From UBA10161 sp964581105 (lineage in GTDB: Archaea; Micrarchaeota; Micrarchaeia; Anstonellales; Anstonellaceae): 64,000 bases of DNA. The stretch covers positions 5,053 to 69,052 of the forward strand of contig CAZOMB010000003.1 of NCBI GenBank assembly GCA_964581105.1, written 5' to 3'. The notes beneath the pieces are model-generated. The model was not told the DNA's origin and made no database searches. It worked only from the letters and a program-made list of their open reading frames with translations. Below are positions 41,408 to 51,022 of this stretch, one piece after another (within the stretch, counting starts at the first letter, position 1; every line of letters starts with the position of its first letter). A program made the translations under genes and the position numbers.

Positions 41408-42361
41408 TTATTTCACCAAAAGAAGCTGTGCCAACAATGCCTCTACTTGCAGGATTTCATTAGCCCCCTGCACCAGTCTGAAATTATACTCGCCAATCTT
41501 GTCAACTATTGCGACTTTTTCCTTTTCAGTTACATCTAAGGAATCAACTGTCCTGTACATCTGTATAAGCACATCCTCCCCAGACATTCCATAGCTTATC
41601 ATGAGGTCATGCAATTTCTTCCTCGCATCAGTGAATTTTTTGTCAAGAGCAAGCTCCATCATCTTTTTTACTTCTGCTGGCTGTGCCCTGCTTGAGCTTT
41701 TGTATATGGAATCAGCGGTTATTTTTTTTGCGTGAAGTGAAGCGCCTTGCAAGGCATTTATTGCTCGTCTCATGTCGCCTTCTGAGACATAAAGAAGGGC
41801 TTCAATTGCCTTTTTGTCAAGCGAAAGCTTTTCGCCTTTTGCAACCCTTTCAATCATTTCTTTAGTTTCTTCCTCAGCAAGGGGCCTGTAGCGGAACACT
41901 GAGCAGCGGCTTTGTATTGGCTCTATTATTTTTGAGGAATAATTGGCAGACAGGATGAAGCGCGTCACATTAACATAAAGCTCCATTGTCCTTCTCAGGG
42001 CATTTTGTGCGTCACCAGTCAATGAGTCTGCCTCATCAAGGAAAATAAGCTTGAATGGAACGCTTGCCAAGGTAACAGTCCTTGCAAAGTCCTTTATCTT
42101 TCCCCTCACTACGTCGATGCCTCTTTCATCTGATGCGTTTAATTCGAGTATGCTTTGCCTGTAATTTTCTCCATACAAGTCACGAGCCAAGGCAAGTGCT
42201 GCTGTAGTTTTCCCAATGCCAGGAGGCCCGGCAAAAAGCAAGTTAGGCATGTTCTTTTCCTTTACATATGCCTTAAGGATTGAAACAATCTCAGGCTGGC
42301 CAACTATCTCAGAAAGGCTTTTTGGCCTGTACTTTTCAGTCCACGGTGTATAATCTACCAT
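41408..42361 (-). CDS. rfcS: Replication factor C small subunit
   Basis: 317 residues. Walker A AGPPGIGKTTAALALA, Walker B LIFLDEADSL, the SRC arginine-finger motif in QSRCSVFRYRPL, and the collar domain at the C-terminus. Loads PCNA onto DNA as part of the RFC heteropentamer. No intein is present. Starts MVDYTPWTEKYRPKSLSEIV, the usual RFC box. Confidence 0.97.
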   Translation of the reverse strand: MVDYTPWTEKYRPKSLSEIVGQPEIVSILKAYVKEKNMPNLLFAGPPGIGKTTAALALARDLYGENYRQSILELNASDERGIDVVRGKIKDFARTVTLASVPFKLIFLDEADSLTGDAQNALRRTMELYVNVTRFILSANYSSKIIEPIQSRCSVFRYRPLAEEETKEMIERVAKGEKLSLDKKAIEALLYVSEGDMRRAINALQGASLHAKKITADSIYKSSSRAQPAEVKKMMELALDKKFTDARKKLHDLMISYGMSGEDVLIQMYRTVDSLDVTEKEKVAIVDKIGEYNFRLVQGANEILQVEALLAQLLLVK

Positions 42362-42442
42362 CTCACTCTCCCGAATGGGTTTAGTTCCAAATGCCTTATA
42401 TAGTTTCTTCTTTCGTATTTAGCAGGCGTGGTTTAGTTGAAA

Positions 42443-42754
42443 ATGGGAGAATTTGGCTCAAGCTTGGCTGTTTCAGCCCTTGTAGTGGCATTTGTAATGC
42501 TCTCAAGCATAGGCCAGGGAATGCCAGTCCTTTTTGCGCTTTCCCTTCTTGCAGTCTCGCAGATTGGCTTTTTTGCCCTGACAAGCATGCAAGAGCAGAG
42601 AAGAGAATATGTTTTCATAATAACAGTGCTTGCATGCTATGCTGTTGCAGCACTTTCAGCAGGCGCATTTTCAGCATGGCTGGCACTTGCATTTGTGCCC
42701 CTGGTATTCTGCGCTCCTGCTGTCACAGGAATTGTAAAAAATGCATTCTCATAG
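42443..42754 (+). CDS. Small integral membrane protein
   Basis: 103 residues from MGEFGSSLAVSALVVAFVM, three to four transmembrane helices, few charges. TATA-like CTTATATAG at about 42396. Immediately upstream of ileS (11 bases) and probably cotranscribed. Function unknown. Confidence 0.7.
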   Translation: MGEFGSSLAVSALVVAFVMLSSIGQGMPVLFALSLLAVSQIGFFALTSMQEQRREYVFIITVLACYAVAALSAGAFSAWLALAFVPLVFCAPAVTGIVKNAFS

Positions 42755-42765
42755 GGTGATTTTGC

Positions 42766-45700
42766 TTGCATGACCAAGTAAAGCTTGAAAAGGAAGTATT
42801 AGGCTTTTGGAAAAAGGGGAAGATATACCAAAAGGTAGTTGAGTCAGTAAAAGATGGAAAGCCTTTCTACTTTTGTGACGGGCCCCCATATGCAACAGGC
42901 CAAATTCACCCCGGCACTGCGTGGAACAAGGCGCTCAAGGACTGTGTTTGCAGGTACAAAAGGGCAAAAGGCTTTGCAGTCAGGGCACAGCCAGGCTATG
43001 ACACGCATGGTCTGCCAATAGAGGTAAAGGTTGAAAAAGAGCTAAAAATATCCAACAAGAACCAGATTGAAAAGCTTGGGGTTGAAAGCTTTGTCCAAAA
43101 GTGCAAGGCATTTGCAACCCAGTATATTGGGATAATTTCAGAGCAGTTTGAAAGCTGCGGAGTTTGGATGGACTGGAATAACCCTTATGTCACTTACAAG
43201 GACAGCTATATTGAGTCATGCTGGAGGACAATTCACGCTGCGCATGAAAAAGGGCTTCTCCACGAAGGGGTTTATGTTGTTCCCTATTGCTCGCGCTGCG
43301 AAACAACGCTTGCAAACTATGAGCTTGAGTATGGGGATGAGCAAGACCCTTCAATTTTTGTGAAATTCAAATCTTCATCAGGAAAAAACGAATATTTTGT
43401 TATCTGGACTACTACTCCATGGACTTTGGTTTCAAATATGGCAATAATGGCACACCCAGTATACACTTATGTAAAGGTAAAAGTAGGGGGGGAGACTTGG
43501 ATATTGGCAAAAGACAGGCTTGATTATTTAATGTCGATTATTGGGGAGTCTGCAACTGTTTTGGGGGAGCTTTCAGGCAAAAAGCTTGAAAAGCTGAAAT
43601 ACCTGCACCCGCTGCAGAATAAGATAGGAAAAAAATGCGAAAGAAAAGTCATTCTTTCAGATGAATTTGTCACTTTGGAAGAAGGCACAGGCCTTGTGCA
43701 CTGTGCCCCTGGCCATGGCATGGCAGACTTTATAATCGGAAAAAGGTTTGGCATAGATGCATTTGCACCTGTTGACACAGCAGGGAAGTTCACAAAAGAA
43801 GGGGGCACATACCATGGCATGCCAGTAAGGGAAGCATCTGAAAAAATAATACAAGACTTGAAAGAAGCAGGAGCACTTGTGCACTCAGGCAAGGTATTGC
43901 ACAGGTATCCTCACTGCTGGCGCTGCAAAACTCCTCTAATATACACTGCAACAAACCAGTGGTTCATTGCAGTCACAAAGCTAAAAGAAAAAATGCTTGA
44001 GCAGATAGACAACTGCGAGTGGCACCCTGAATTTGCAAAAACAAGGTTCAAGGAATTTGTTTCATCTGCGCCTGACTGGTGCATTTCCCGCCAGCGCTAT
44101 TGGGGAATCCCGCTGCCAATCTGGAAGGAGCGCCACTCAGGGCATGTGAAAGTAATAGGCAGCGCAAAAGAGCTTCCAAAGATGCCAGAGCTTCACAGGC
44201 CGCATATTGACAAAATAAAGCTCAAGGCAAAGGATGGCAAGACAATGCATCGGATACCTGACATTCTGGATGTCTGGTTTGACTCAGGAAACGCTGTCTG
44301 GGCATCTTTAACAGAAGAAGAGCGCAAAATTTTCCCAAGAACAGACTTTATAGTTGAGGGCAAGGACCAGATAAGGGGCTGGTTTTATTCGCTTTTAGGC
44401 TCAGGGGTGCTTCTTAACAATGAGATACCTTACAAAGCCCTTCTTATGCACGGCTTTTTTGTTGATGAAAAAGGGGAAAAAATGAGCAAGTCAGTGGGCA
44501 ATTTCGTCCCTCTTGAGGATGTTACTGGAAAATACGGGGCAGATGCATTCAGGCTTTGGAGCCTTTCAAATACTGTTTGGGATGACCTTCGCTTCAACTG
44601 GGAGGAAATAAAAGAGGCGCACCGTTCCATTGGAACTATTTACAACTTAGGGGTTTTCCTTTCAAGGTTCTGCCCTCTAGGCAGAAAGCCAGTACTTCCT
44701 GCATTGGATGAGCTTGCAACAGAGGACAAATGGCTGTTGTCCCGCCTTTTTGCAACAACCAAGGCATGCAGTGAGGCCTTTGAAGGCTATCAGCCGCATG
44801 TTGCAGCAAAGGCATTGCGTGATTTTCTTGTTGAGGATGTCAGCAGATTTTACATGAAGCTTGCAAAGCAGAGAATAGATGAAAAGAAAGGCACATGCCC
44901 TGCAATGGCTGTGCTTTACAAGGCAGTTCTTGACTCTCTTTGCATGCTAACCCCTGTTGCGCCTTTCATATCAGAAAGCATTTACCAGTCGTTTTACAGG
45001 AAAAAGGAGCACAAAGAGTCAATAAGCCTGCTTGCCTGGCCTGAGGCAGAAAAAGCCCATTATGACGCGCTTTTGGAAAGGCGCTTTGAAATAGCAAGGG
45101 AAATTGCAACTGCCTGCGCAAGCTGCAGGCAAAAGGCCCAAATACCCCTTCGCTGGCCCCTTGAGAAAGTAAGGGTGGTATCAGAGTCAACTGAAGTGCT
45201 CTCAGCTGTTGAGCATTTGTCAGCCCTTGTTGAATCCCTGTCAAATGTAAAGTCAGTGAAAATAACAAAGCAGCCAAAAAGCACAATAACAGTATCAGTG
45301 AACAAATCAAAGGTCGGGGCTGCGTTCAAAAAGGAATCACAAGAAGCCATTTTGGCAATTGAAAGGCAAGGCCCTGGTGCAATAGAAAAATGGATTTCTT
45401 CTGATGAAAAAGAATTTCTTGCTGAAGGAAAGTTTAAAATCCAAAAGGACATGGTAGAGGTTTCTGAGACGGCAAAAGGCTATGAGATTGCCAGGTTTGA
45501 CGGGGGCAAGGTTTACCTGAAAACAGAGATAAAAAAGCCGCTTTATGAGGAAGCAATGGTGCGCGAGGTTGCAAGAAGGGTGCAAATAATGCGCAAGGAG
45601 AAAAAACTTGTTGAGTCAGACAAAATCTCGCTTGGCATAGAAACATCGGACAAAAAGCTTTCTCCAATACTGAAAAAGCACTCATCAAAACTGGCCTCCC

Positions 45701-45801
45701 AGGTTAACGCAGAAAAAGTGTCATTCTCAAAAGGGGCAGGCTTTTGCAAGCAATGGGAGATACAAGGGGCAAAGCTGGCAATTTCCATTGAGAAAAAGTG
45801 A
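42766..45801 (+). CDS. ileS: Isoleucyl-tRNA synthetase
   Basis: 1011 residues, full length, from a TTG start with GGGTGAT about 7 bases upstream. Class I motifs: HPGT in GQIHPGTAWNK (in place of HIGH) and KMSKS in GEKMSKSVGNF. The editing (CP1) domain contains TTPWTLVSN and GTGLVHCAPGHG. Zinc-type pairs YCSRC and HCWRC are present. It charges tRNA-Ile and edits Val. The archaeal/eukaryotic-type C-terminus (MVREVARRVQIMRKEKKL) confirms the subtype. Confidence 0.96.
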   Translation: MHDQVKLEKEVLGFWKKGKIYQKVVESVKDGKPFYFCDGPPYATGQIHPGTAWNKALKDCVCRYKRAKGFAVRAQPGYDTHGLPIEVKVEKELKISNKNQIEKLGVESFVQKCKAFATQYIGIISEQFESCGVWMDWNNPYVTYKDSYIESCWRTIHAAHEKGLLHEGVYVVPYCSRCETTLANYELEYGDEQDPSIFVKFKSSSGKNEYFVIWTTTPWTLVSNMAIMAHPVYTYVKVKVGGETWILAKDRLDYLMSIIGESATVLGELSGKKLEKLKYLHPLQNKIGKKCERKVILSDEFVTLEEGTGLVHCAPGHGMADFIIGKRFGIDAFAPVDTAGKFTKEGGTYHGMPVREASEKIIQDLKEAGALVHSGKVLHRYPHCWRCKTPLIYTATNQWFIAVTKLKEKMLEQIDNCEWHPEFAKTRFKEFVSSAPDWCISRQRYWGIPLPIWKERHSGHVKVIGSAKELPKMPELHRPHIDKIKLKAKDGKTMHRIPDILDVWFDSGNAVWASLTEEERKIFPRTDFIVEGKDQIRGWFYSLLGSGVLLNNEIPYKALLMHGFFVDEKGEKMSKSVGNFVPLEDVTGKYGADAFRLWSLSNTVWDDLRFNWEEIKEAHRSIGTIYNLGVFLSRFCPLGRKPVLPALDELATEDKWLLSRLFATTKACSEAFEGYQPHVAAKALRDFLVEDVSRFYMKLAKQRIDEKKGTCPAMAVLYKAVLDSLCMLTPVAPFISESIYQSFYRKKEHKESISLLAWPEAEKAHYDALLERRFEIAREIATACASCRQKAQIPLRWPLEKVRVVSESTEVLSAVEHLSALVESLSNVKSVKITKQPKSTITVSVNKSKVGAAFKKESQEAILAIERQGPGAIEKWISSDEKEFLAEGKFKIQKDMVEVSETAKGYEIARFDGGKVYLKTEIKKPLYEEAMVREVARRVQIMRKEKKLVESDKISLGIETSDKKLSPILKKHSSKLASQVNAEKVSFSKGAGFCKQWEIQGAKLAISIEKK

Positions 45802-45871
45802 GTTGACCAGCTGCATTTTTTAACTATGTCTTCTTTTTTCATTTGGTGTTGTTACGGGCAGGATAATCAGG

Positions 45872-47113
45872 GTGCATGCAAGGGAAGTGCTTGACTCAAG
45901 GGCAAACCCCACAGTACAGGCAGAAGTGTTTTCAAAAGACGGTTTTGGAAGGGCAACAGCCCCTTCTGGCGCCTCAACTGGAAAGCACGAGGCAGTTGAG
46001 CTTAGGGACAAGGAAAAGCGGTTTTTTGGCAAAGGGGTAAGAAAGGCAGTCAGCAATGTGAATACAGTTATAGCAAGCTCCCTTATTGGCATGGAAGTAT
46101 TTGACCAAAAGCTTGTTGACCATATGCTTTGCAGCCTTGATGGAACAAAGGACAAGTCAAGGCTTGGGGCAAATGCAACAACGGCTGTTTCTCTTGCAAA
46201 TGCACAGTGTGCAGCGTCTGAAAAGGGAATAGGGCTTTATTCGCTTCTTGGAGGGGGGGTATTGCCAGCGCCTATGATGAACCTTATTAATGGAGGCAAG
46301 CACGCATCAAATGGGCTGGCAATACAGGAGTTCATGGTATTTCCGACAGGCTTTTCCAGCTTTTCACAGACTTTGCAGGCAGGCTCTGAAATATACCATG
46401 AGCTTGGCAAATTGATATCAAAAAAATACGGCAAAGGCTCAACAGGCCTTGGGGATGAAGGAGGATTTGCCCCGCAATGCAGGTCAACAAAAGATGCGTT
46501 ATCACTTCTTGAGTCTGCAATATCAAATTCAGGCTATTCAAAAAAGGTGAAAATGGCTATTGATGCAGCTGCATCGTCATTTTACAGCCAAAAGGAAAAA
46601 AAGTACTTTATTGACAAAAAAAAGCTCTCTTCTTTACAGCTTACAGACTTTTACAAATCCCTTTCAAAGCAATTCCCGATAATCAGCATAGAAGACCCGT
46701 TTGAGGAAGAGGCATTCTCAAGCTTTGCGTCTCTTCGGAAAAAGCTGAAGGGAAAAGTGCAGATTGTTGGGGATGACCTTGTTGTGACAAATGTTTCAAG
46801 GCTCAAAAAGGCAATTTCACAAAAGTCAATAAGCGCACTTCTTCTCAAGGTAAACCAGGTGGGCACCCTTACAGAGGCAATTGAAGCTGCCTTGCTTTGC
46901 AGGAAGAAAAAGCTAGGGGTGATAGTTTCCCACAGGTCAGGAGAAACAGAGGACACTGCAATTGCAGACCTTGCAGTTGGCCTTGCTTGCGGCCAGATAA
47001 AAACAGGATCTCTTGCCAGAAGTGAGAGGACTTCCAAATACAACAGATTGCTGCAAATAGAAGAAGAGCTTGGCAGCAGCTCATTTGCAAAGGGCACTGG
47101 GATTGCTTTTTAG
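45872..47113 (+). CDS. eno: Enolase
   Basis: 413 residues from GTG at 45872; the preceding in-frame codons (IIR) would extend the conserved first strand but no standard start codon lies further up. Active-site features: GASTGKHEAVELRD, LGDEGGFAP, the metal ligands in SIEDPFEEEAF and VGDDLVVTN, catalytic Lys in LLLKVNQVGTLTEA, and SHRSGETEDTAIAD. Converts 2-phosphoglycerate to phosphoenolpyruvate. The stop overlaps the convergent 47110 gene by 4 bases. Confidence 0.96.
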   Translation: MHAREVLDSRANPTVQAEVFSKDGFGRATAPSGASTGKHEAVELRDKEKRFFGKGVRKAVSNVNTVIASSLIGMEVFDQKLVDHMLCSLDGTKDKSRLGANATTAVSLANAQCAASEKGIGLYSLLGGGVLPAPMMNLINGGKHASNGLAIQEFMVFPTGFSSFSQTLQAGSEIYHELGKLISKKYGKGSTGLGDEGGFAPQCRSTKDALSLLESAISNSGYSKKVKMAIDAAASSFYSQKEKKYFIDKKKLSSLQLTDFYKSLSKQFPIISIEDPFEEEAFSSFASLRKKLKGKVQIVGDDLVVTNVSRLKKAISQKSISALLLKVNQVGTLTEAIEAALLCRKKKLGVIVSHRSGETEDTAIADLAVGLACGQIKTGSLARSERTSKYNRLLQIEEELGSSSFAKGTGIAF

Positions 47114-47430
47114 TCCAAGTCGTACTTTTTCTTTATTCCGCCCTCAGGGTGGTCAACAGCGTCCTTAAGCTGGGAAATCAAAAATTTCATCAAACTCTTG
47201 GCCTCCTCACTGTTTACAAACAGATTTGAGCGCCAGCTCCACTGGGCGGCTATTTTGCTCTTGTCTCCATCCTTGCCAATCTCATACCCGCTTGCAACAA
47301 CCATAAGATATGGCCTTCCTTTCATGCCATCCAAAAACTCTCCATGGACCTTTTCCATTAGCTTTGGAAGCTTGTCCTCGTCTGGAAACTTCTTTTTTTC
47401 CTCTTTTTCCTTGTTTTTCTTGTCAGCCAT
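47110..47430 (-). CDS. Small conserved-looking protein, unknown
   Basis: 106 residues from MADKKNKEKEEKKKFPDEDK, chosen because GGGGGAT lies just upstream. Lys/Glu-rich head, then a compact domain (YLMVVASGYEIGKDGDKSKI, AAQWSWRSNLFVNSEEAKS). Not recognised. Confidence 0.65.
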   Translation of the reverse strand: MADKKNKEKEEKKKFPDEDKLPKLMEKVHGEFLDGMKGRPYLMVVASGYEIGKDGDKSKIAAQWSWRSNLFVNSEEAKSLMKFLISQLKDAVDHPEGGIKKKYDLD

Positions 47431-47567
47431 GCAAATCCCCCTTATAAACTCTTGTATATTTTTGGGCATAATAAAGTTAAATTGCTTTGCAAAGCGCCCA
47501 CCCCTTAAGCAGAGCACAAGCCTTTTAAAGTGTTGTGGTAATATAAAAACAATAGTGGGTGTTATTA

Positions 47568-50500
47568 GTGGCGAATAGTGATATCGAGATAACCAAATTT
47601 CCTTCTGTTAGTGAAATTAAGGAAGCCCATACTCCATTATGGGATGACCTTATTGACACGTTAAGGGCAATAGGAAAAAGGGAAGAGGCGCTGAGGGAAA
47701 GGGCAAGGTTCGAGGCTTTGGTGCAAAATGAGCAGGACATGTTTGCCAAAGAAAAATACCATGGGAAAATAGCAGAGCAGGACAGGCAAATTTCCAACCT
47801 TAATCAATTTATGAAAGACATTGGCTATGTCAACCCTTCAACATATGAAAAGGACCTTAAAGCTGTTGATGAGGCAATAAAAAAGGCAAATAAATCATAT
47901 TCAAAGTCATTGGAAAGCCATGCAGACGAGCAACTTAGGGAAATCAGAAGGCTTGAAATTAATGAAACACTAAGAGACACGCCGGACCTGTTCCTGGATA
48001 CAGTAAAAAAAGTAAACAAAAGAGATCAAATTCAGGAACGAAAGATATGGGAGATAATAAATGGCATAGAGGCGAGAAAGCCCTCCGCGCGAGATGCTTC
48101 CTCAGAGGCTGAAGAGAAATTTGAAAGAGTGAGAAAAGCCCTATTGAAGTTTGTTGAAAGTGACGAGTACCTTTACCTGCCGCATGGAGTAAGGCAGGAG
48201 CAGCGTAGGAAAATCATAGCCGATGCTCTTGAGGTTGCCCCTAAAGATGTAAAGGAATACAAGGAGAAGACAGAGGAGCCTGTTGAGAAAGAGATTGAGG
48301 CAAAGCTGACTCCAGCACAAAAAATGGAAAAGATTGGCGAGGCAGCAAAGCGCATGAAAGAGACGATAGCAGACAAGGCAAAGGAGTTCATAGAAGTAAA
48401 AGAGAAAATAGCAGCTATTGAGGAAGGCATAACTGCTGTAGAGAAAAACAATGAATCTATTCAAGGATCAAGCAACAGAGTCAAAGAAAATATGGACAGT
48501 CTTAAAAGAATGATTATACATTTAGATCCAAACGCACAAAAACTCATCGATGAAAATAACAATTTAGACATCAAATCTGCCAGTCTTCAAGCTCAAAATG
48601 AGAAAATCCTTGCGAAATTTATGGTAAAAAGCCTAGACGGACTTGTTGCAAAAAAGAAAAAACTGGAAAAAAGGCGCAAGCTCCTCAACAAGTTCTTTGT
48701 CAAAAACAAAAAGCCGATAAAACAGTTCCTATCATTGGTCATTAAGGAAAAAGAGAATCTGAGAGAAGAAGAGCACAAGTTCGAACATGAGAAGAGAAAG
48801 CTTGAGGTTTCAAAAATCGCTGAAAGGCGCAAGACATGGTTTAATAAAAATGCTGGAAAAGGCAAGGAGAAAGAAGTAAAAACACGCAAAGGAGACACTG
48901 TGGACAAAACAACCGAAACCATTCTGACACCTGAAGTAACTAAGACCAGTAAAAAGAGAGAAAAAACAAAGAAAAAGACTGGCAAAGGCAAAGAAACAGG
49001 CAAAGAGGTTATCGAACTTAGCTGGACAACAACACCATTTATTCAGATCCCTGAACTCACTGAAACTAAAGGCAAAACGCAAATCACAAAAGAGCAGGAA
49101 ATCAGAGAAGAAGAAAGAAAGAATGCGCTAAAGGAGCGTCTTCTTTACCTTGACAAAATAAAAAAGGAAGAAAAGTCTAAAAAAGAGAAGAAAGAGGAAG
49201 AAAAAGTTGAGGTTCACAAAAAGGAGGTTGTTGTGCCTAAGCGCAAGGAGAAAATCGAAGATAAGGACAAGGGAAAAGTGCCAGTCGAGGTTGATTATGA
49301 AGAGATTGGCAACAAGAAAAAGAAAAAAGAAAAAAATAAAGGCGAAGAAAAAGTATCAACAAAAGAAGTAGATGGCAAAAAGGCGATTTCTGAAGTGCTT
49401 GCGCAAATCAGAGCCGACAAAGTGGATGAGTTTGCAAAGCTTCTCAGGGCAAAGGAGAAGTTCAGGAACAGGTTCAAAAAGAAATGGATAAGAAAGCTTC
49501 TCCTGGTCAAAAAGGATAATAAAATACTTGAAAAAGAGAACTACAAAAAGGCAAAGGCTGATTTTGTTGCCCTTGTTAATAATTCTGACAGCAAAAGTGA
49601 TCTTTCAGTGCAATTAAATCAAAGCCTAAACAGACTCAAAGAAAAGAGCTTTAGCATTGACAAGCTCCTAAGGTTGCTAAGAAAGCCAAAGGTGGCAACA
49701 GGAAGGCTCGCAATAGGCATTGGCCTGGCTGCATTTGGGATTGCAACAGGGGGCGCACTGCCCTTTGCATTGGGGGCAGGGGCAATTGCCATTGGAGCAA
49801 TCGGCAGGTTTGTAACAGTGCAGGCTGCCTGGGACAAAATCCATTACAGAATAGGCATAAGCAAGAACAAAGATGCAGAACACAAGATTGCTGCTCACAT
49901 AATGCACAACAGCCAGTCAAAGAGATTTGCACAAGACGCAGAGAAATTGAAAGAGGTTAGCGGAGAGAAAATTGCAGATTCTCTTCTTGACTATGCTCAT
50001 AAGCTTGGGAAAAACAGGGTAATGAAAAATACTTTTTCAGCTCTTGCAGGTGCAACAGCAGCTCTGTTCCCAGCCCTTGGAGTAAGAATATCCGACATGT
50101 TTGGTGTTGAGAGCACAACAAGCACAACAAAGCTTGGCATTACTGACCAGTCTCCTGGCACTACGAAAACAGTTCCTCCGGGAATAACAAGTGAGCAAGT
50201 ATACACAGTTCCAAAGGGAGGCGGCATATGGCACATTTCTGAGGATATAGCAGAAAAGCAGGTTCCTGGCTTTGAAAACCTTTCAAAAGGCGACAAAAAC
50301 ATTGTCATTGATGCAATAAAGGATTATATAGTTGACAACCCTGGAAAAATGGGCTTGGAGGACAGTGAAATAATCCCAAGGCCTGTGAGCAAAGGAGGTC
50401 CATGGCTCACTGAGGGAGCTGACGTTAATTTCGTGCCAAAAGAGCACCTTCAGGGCATTGGAAAGCACATTCCAAAGTCAATATTAGGCAAGCTTGGCTT

Positions 50501-50774
50501 GACTGATAAATTCAATTTCACTAATGGCACGCTCAGCCAAAAAACATCAGAACTTATTGGCAAGGTTGGCAAAAAGACTGCTGCTCTGTTTGGCAATACC
50601 AGCATAGGCACTGCTGACACGCTTGGCACTGACGCAGCAATAGGAACAAAGACTGTTGTTGGCACAAGTGACACTGGCGGCGGCAATATCAGGAGCTTCA
50701 TGAAGAAAGTCACATCAAAAGTAAGCAAAGTAATAACTGGGCCAAGAACACCAATACAGCCAATAGGACAATAA
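47568..50774 (+). CDS. Giant coiled-coil membrane protein
   Basis: 1068 residues, probably from a leaderless GTG at 47568 (TATA-like TAATATAAAA at 47539-47548). Residues 20-430 and 500-630 are nearly continuous charged coiled coil with Lys/Glu blocks; residues 690-735 are a glycine/alanine-rich hydrophobic hairpin (GRLAIGIGLAAFGIATGGAL, PFALGAGAIAIGAIG); a second hydrophobic stretch follows at about 825. A domain at 885-970 (GGGIWHISEDIAEKQVPGFE, with LTEGADVNF) resembles LysM-type or phage-like repeat domains. No family assigned; likely a scaffold at the envelope. Confidence 0.75.
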   Translation: MANSDIEITKFPSVSEIKEAHTPLWDDLIDTLRAIGKREEALRERARFEALVQNEQDMFAKEKYHGKIAEQDRQISNLNQFMKDIGYVNPSTYEKDLKAVDEAIKKANKSYSKSLESHADEQLREIRRLEINETLRDTPDLFLDTVKKVNKRDQIQERKIWEIINGIEARKPSARDASSEAEEKFERVRKALLKFVESDEYLYLPHGVRQEQRRKIIADALEVAPKDVKEYKEKTEEPVEKEIEAKLTPAQKMEKIGEAAKRMKETIADKAKEFIEVKEKIAAIEEGITAVEKNNESIQGSSNRVKENMDSLKRMIIHLDPNAQKLIDENNNLDIKSASLQAQNEKILAKFMVKSLDGLVAKKKKLEKRRKLLNKFFVKNKKPIKQFLSLVIKEKENLREEEHKFEHEKRKLEVSKIAERRKTWFNKNAGKGKEKEVKTRKGDTVDKTTETILTPEVTKTSKKREKTKKKTGKGKETGKEVIELSWTTTPFIQIPELTETKGKTQITKEQEIREEERKNALKERLLYLDKIKKEEKSKKEKKEEEKVEVHKKEVVVPKRKEKIEDKDKGKVPVEVDYEEIGNKKKKKEKNKGEEKVSTKEVDGKKAISEVLAQIRADKVDEFAKLLRAKEKFRNRFKKKWIRKLLLVKKDNKILEKENYKKAKADFVALVNNSDSKSDLSVQLNQSLNRLKEKSFSIDKLLRLLRKPKVATGRLAIGIGLAAFGIATGGALPFALGAGAIAIGAIGRFVTVQAAWDKIHYRIGISKNKDAEHKIAAHIMHNSQSKRFAQDAEKLKEVSGEKIADSLLDYAHKLGKNRVMKNTFSALAGATAALFPALGVRISDMFGVESTTSTTKLGITDQSPGTTKTVPPGITSEQVYTVPKGGGIWHISEDIAEKQVPGFENLSKGDKNIVIDAIKDYIVDNPGKMGLEDSEIIPRPVSKGGPWLTEGADVNFVPKEHLQGIGKHIPKSILGKLGLTDKFNFTNGTLSQKTSELIGKVGKKTAALFGNTSIGTADTLGTDAAIGTKTVVGTSDTGGGNIRSFMKKVTSKVSKVITGPRTPIQPIGQ

Positions 50775-50779
50775 GAAAA

Positions 50780-50848
50780 TACGCCCCGGGGATCTGAGTG
50801 AACTTTGTTCACTTCTCCCCCTGGCTCCGCTTCGCTACGCCCCGGGGA
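50780..50848 (-). repeat. Direct repeat of tRNA-Asn 3' end
   Basis: TACGCCCCGGGGA occurs at 50836-50848 (covering the tRNA-Asn 3' end) and again at 50780-50792, 56 bases downstream in the tRNA's direction. The interval holds a perfect hairpin (GTGAAC/GTTCAC). Mirrors the arrangement at tRNA-His. Confidence 0.6.
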
Positions 50849-50935
50849 GGACTTGAACCTCCGACCTATGGATTTCTGCTCTCCTTTTGAGAAAAGCTAA
50901 CAGTCCATCGCTCTAACCAACTGAGCTACCGAGGC
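50838..50935 (-). tRNA. tRNA-Asn(GTT) with anticodon-loop intron
   Basis: 98-nt gene, 74 nt after splicing. Acceptor GCCTCGG/CCGGGGC (one T-G pair), G73, D-arm GCTC-AGTTGGTTA-GAGC, anticodon stem ATGGA/TCCAT, T-arm GGAGG-TTCAAGT-CCTCC. The 24-nt intron (50874-50897) lies at 37/38 and leaves the loop CTGTTAA. The junction can form a BHB with central helix CTGT/GCAG and bulges TAG and AAA. Confidence 0.94.
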
Positions 50936-51022
50936 TTATTGTCCATTTTCTGCGGAAAATGAACATCCGGTGAAACCTGTGGGTTCCACCAGCTGTCCAA
51001 AACAGCGAAGCTGTTTTGTCCA

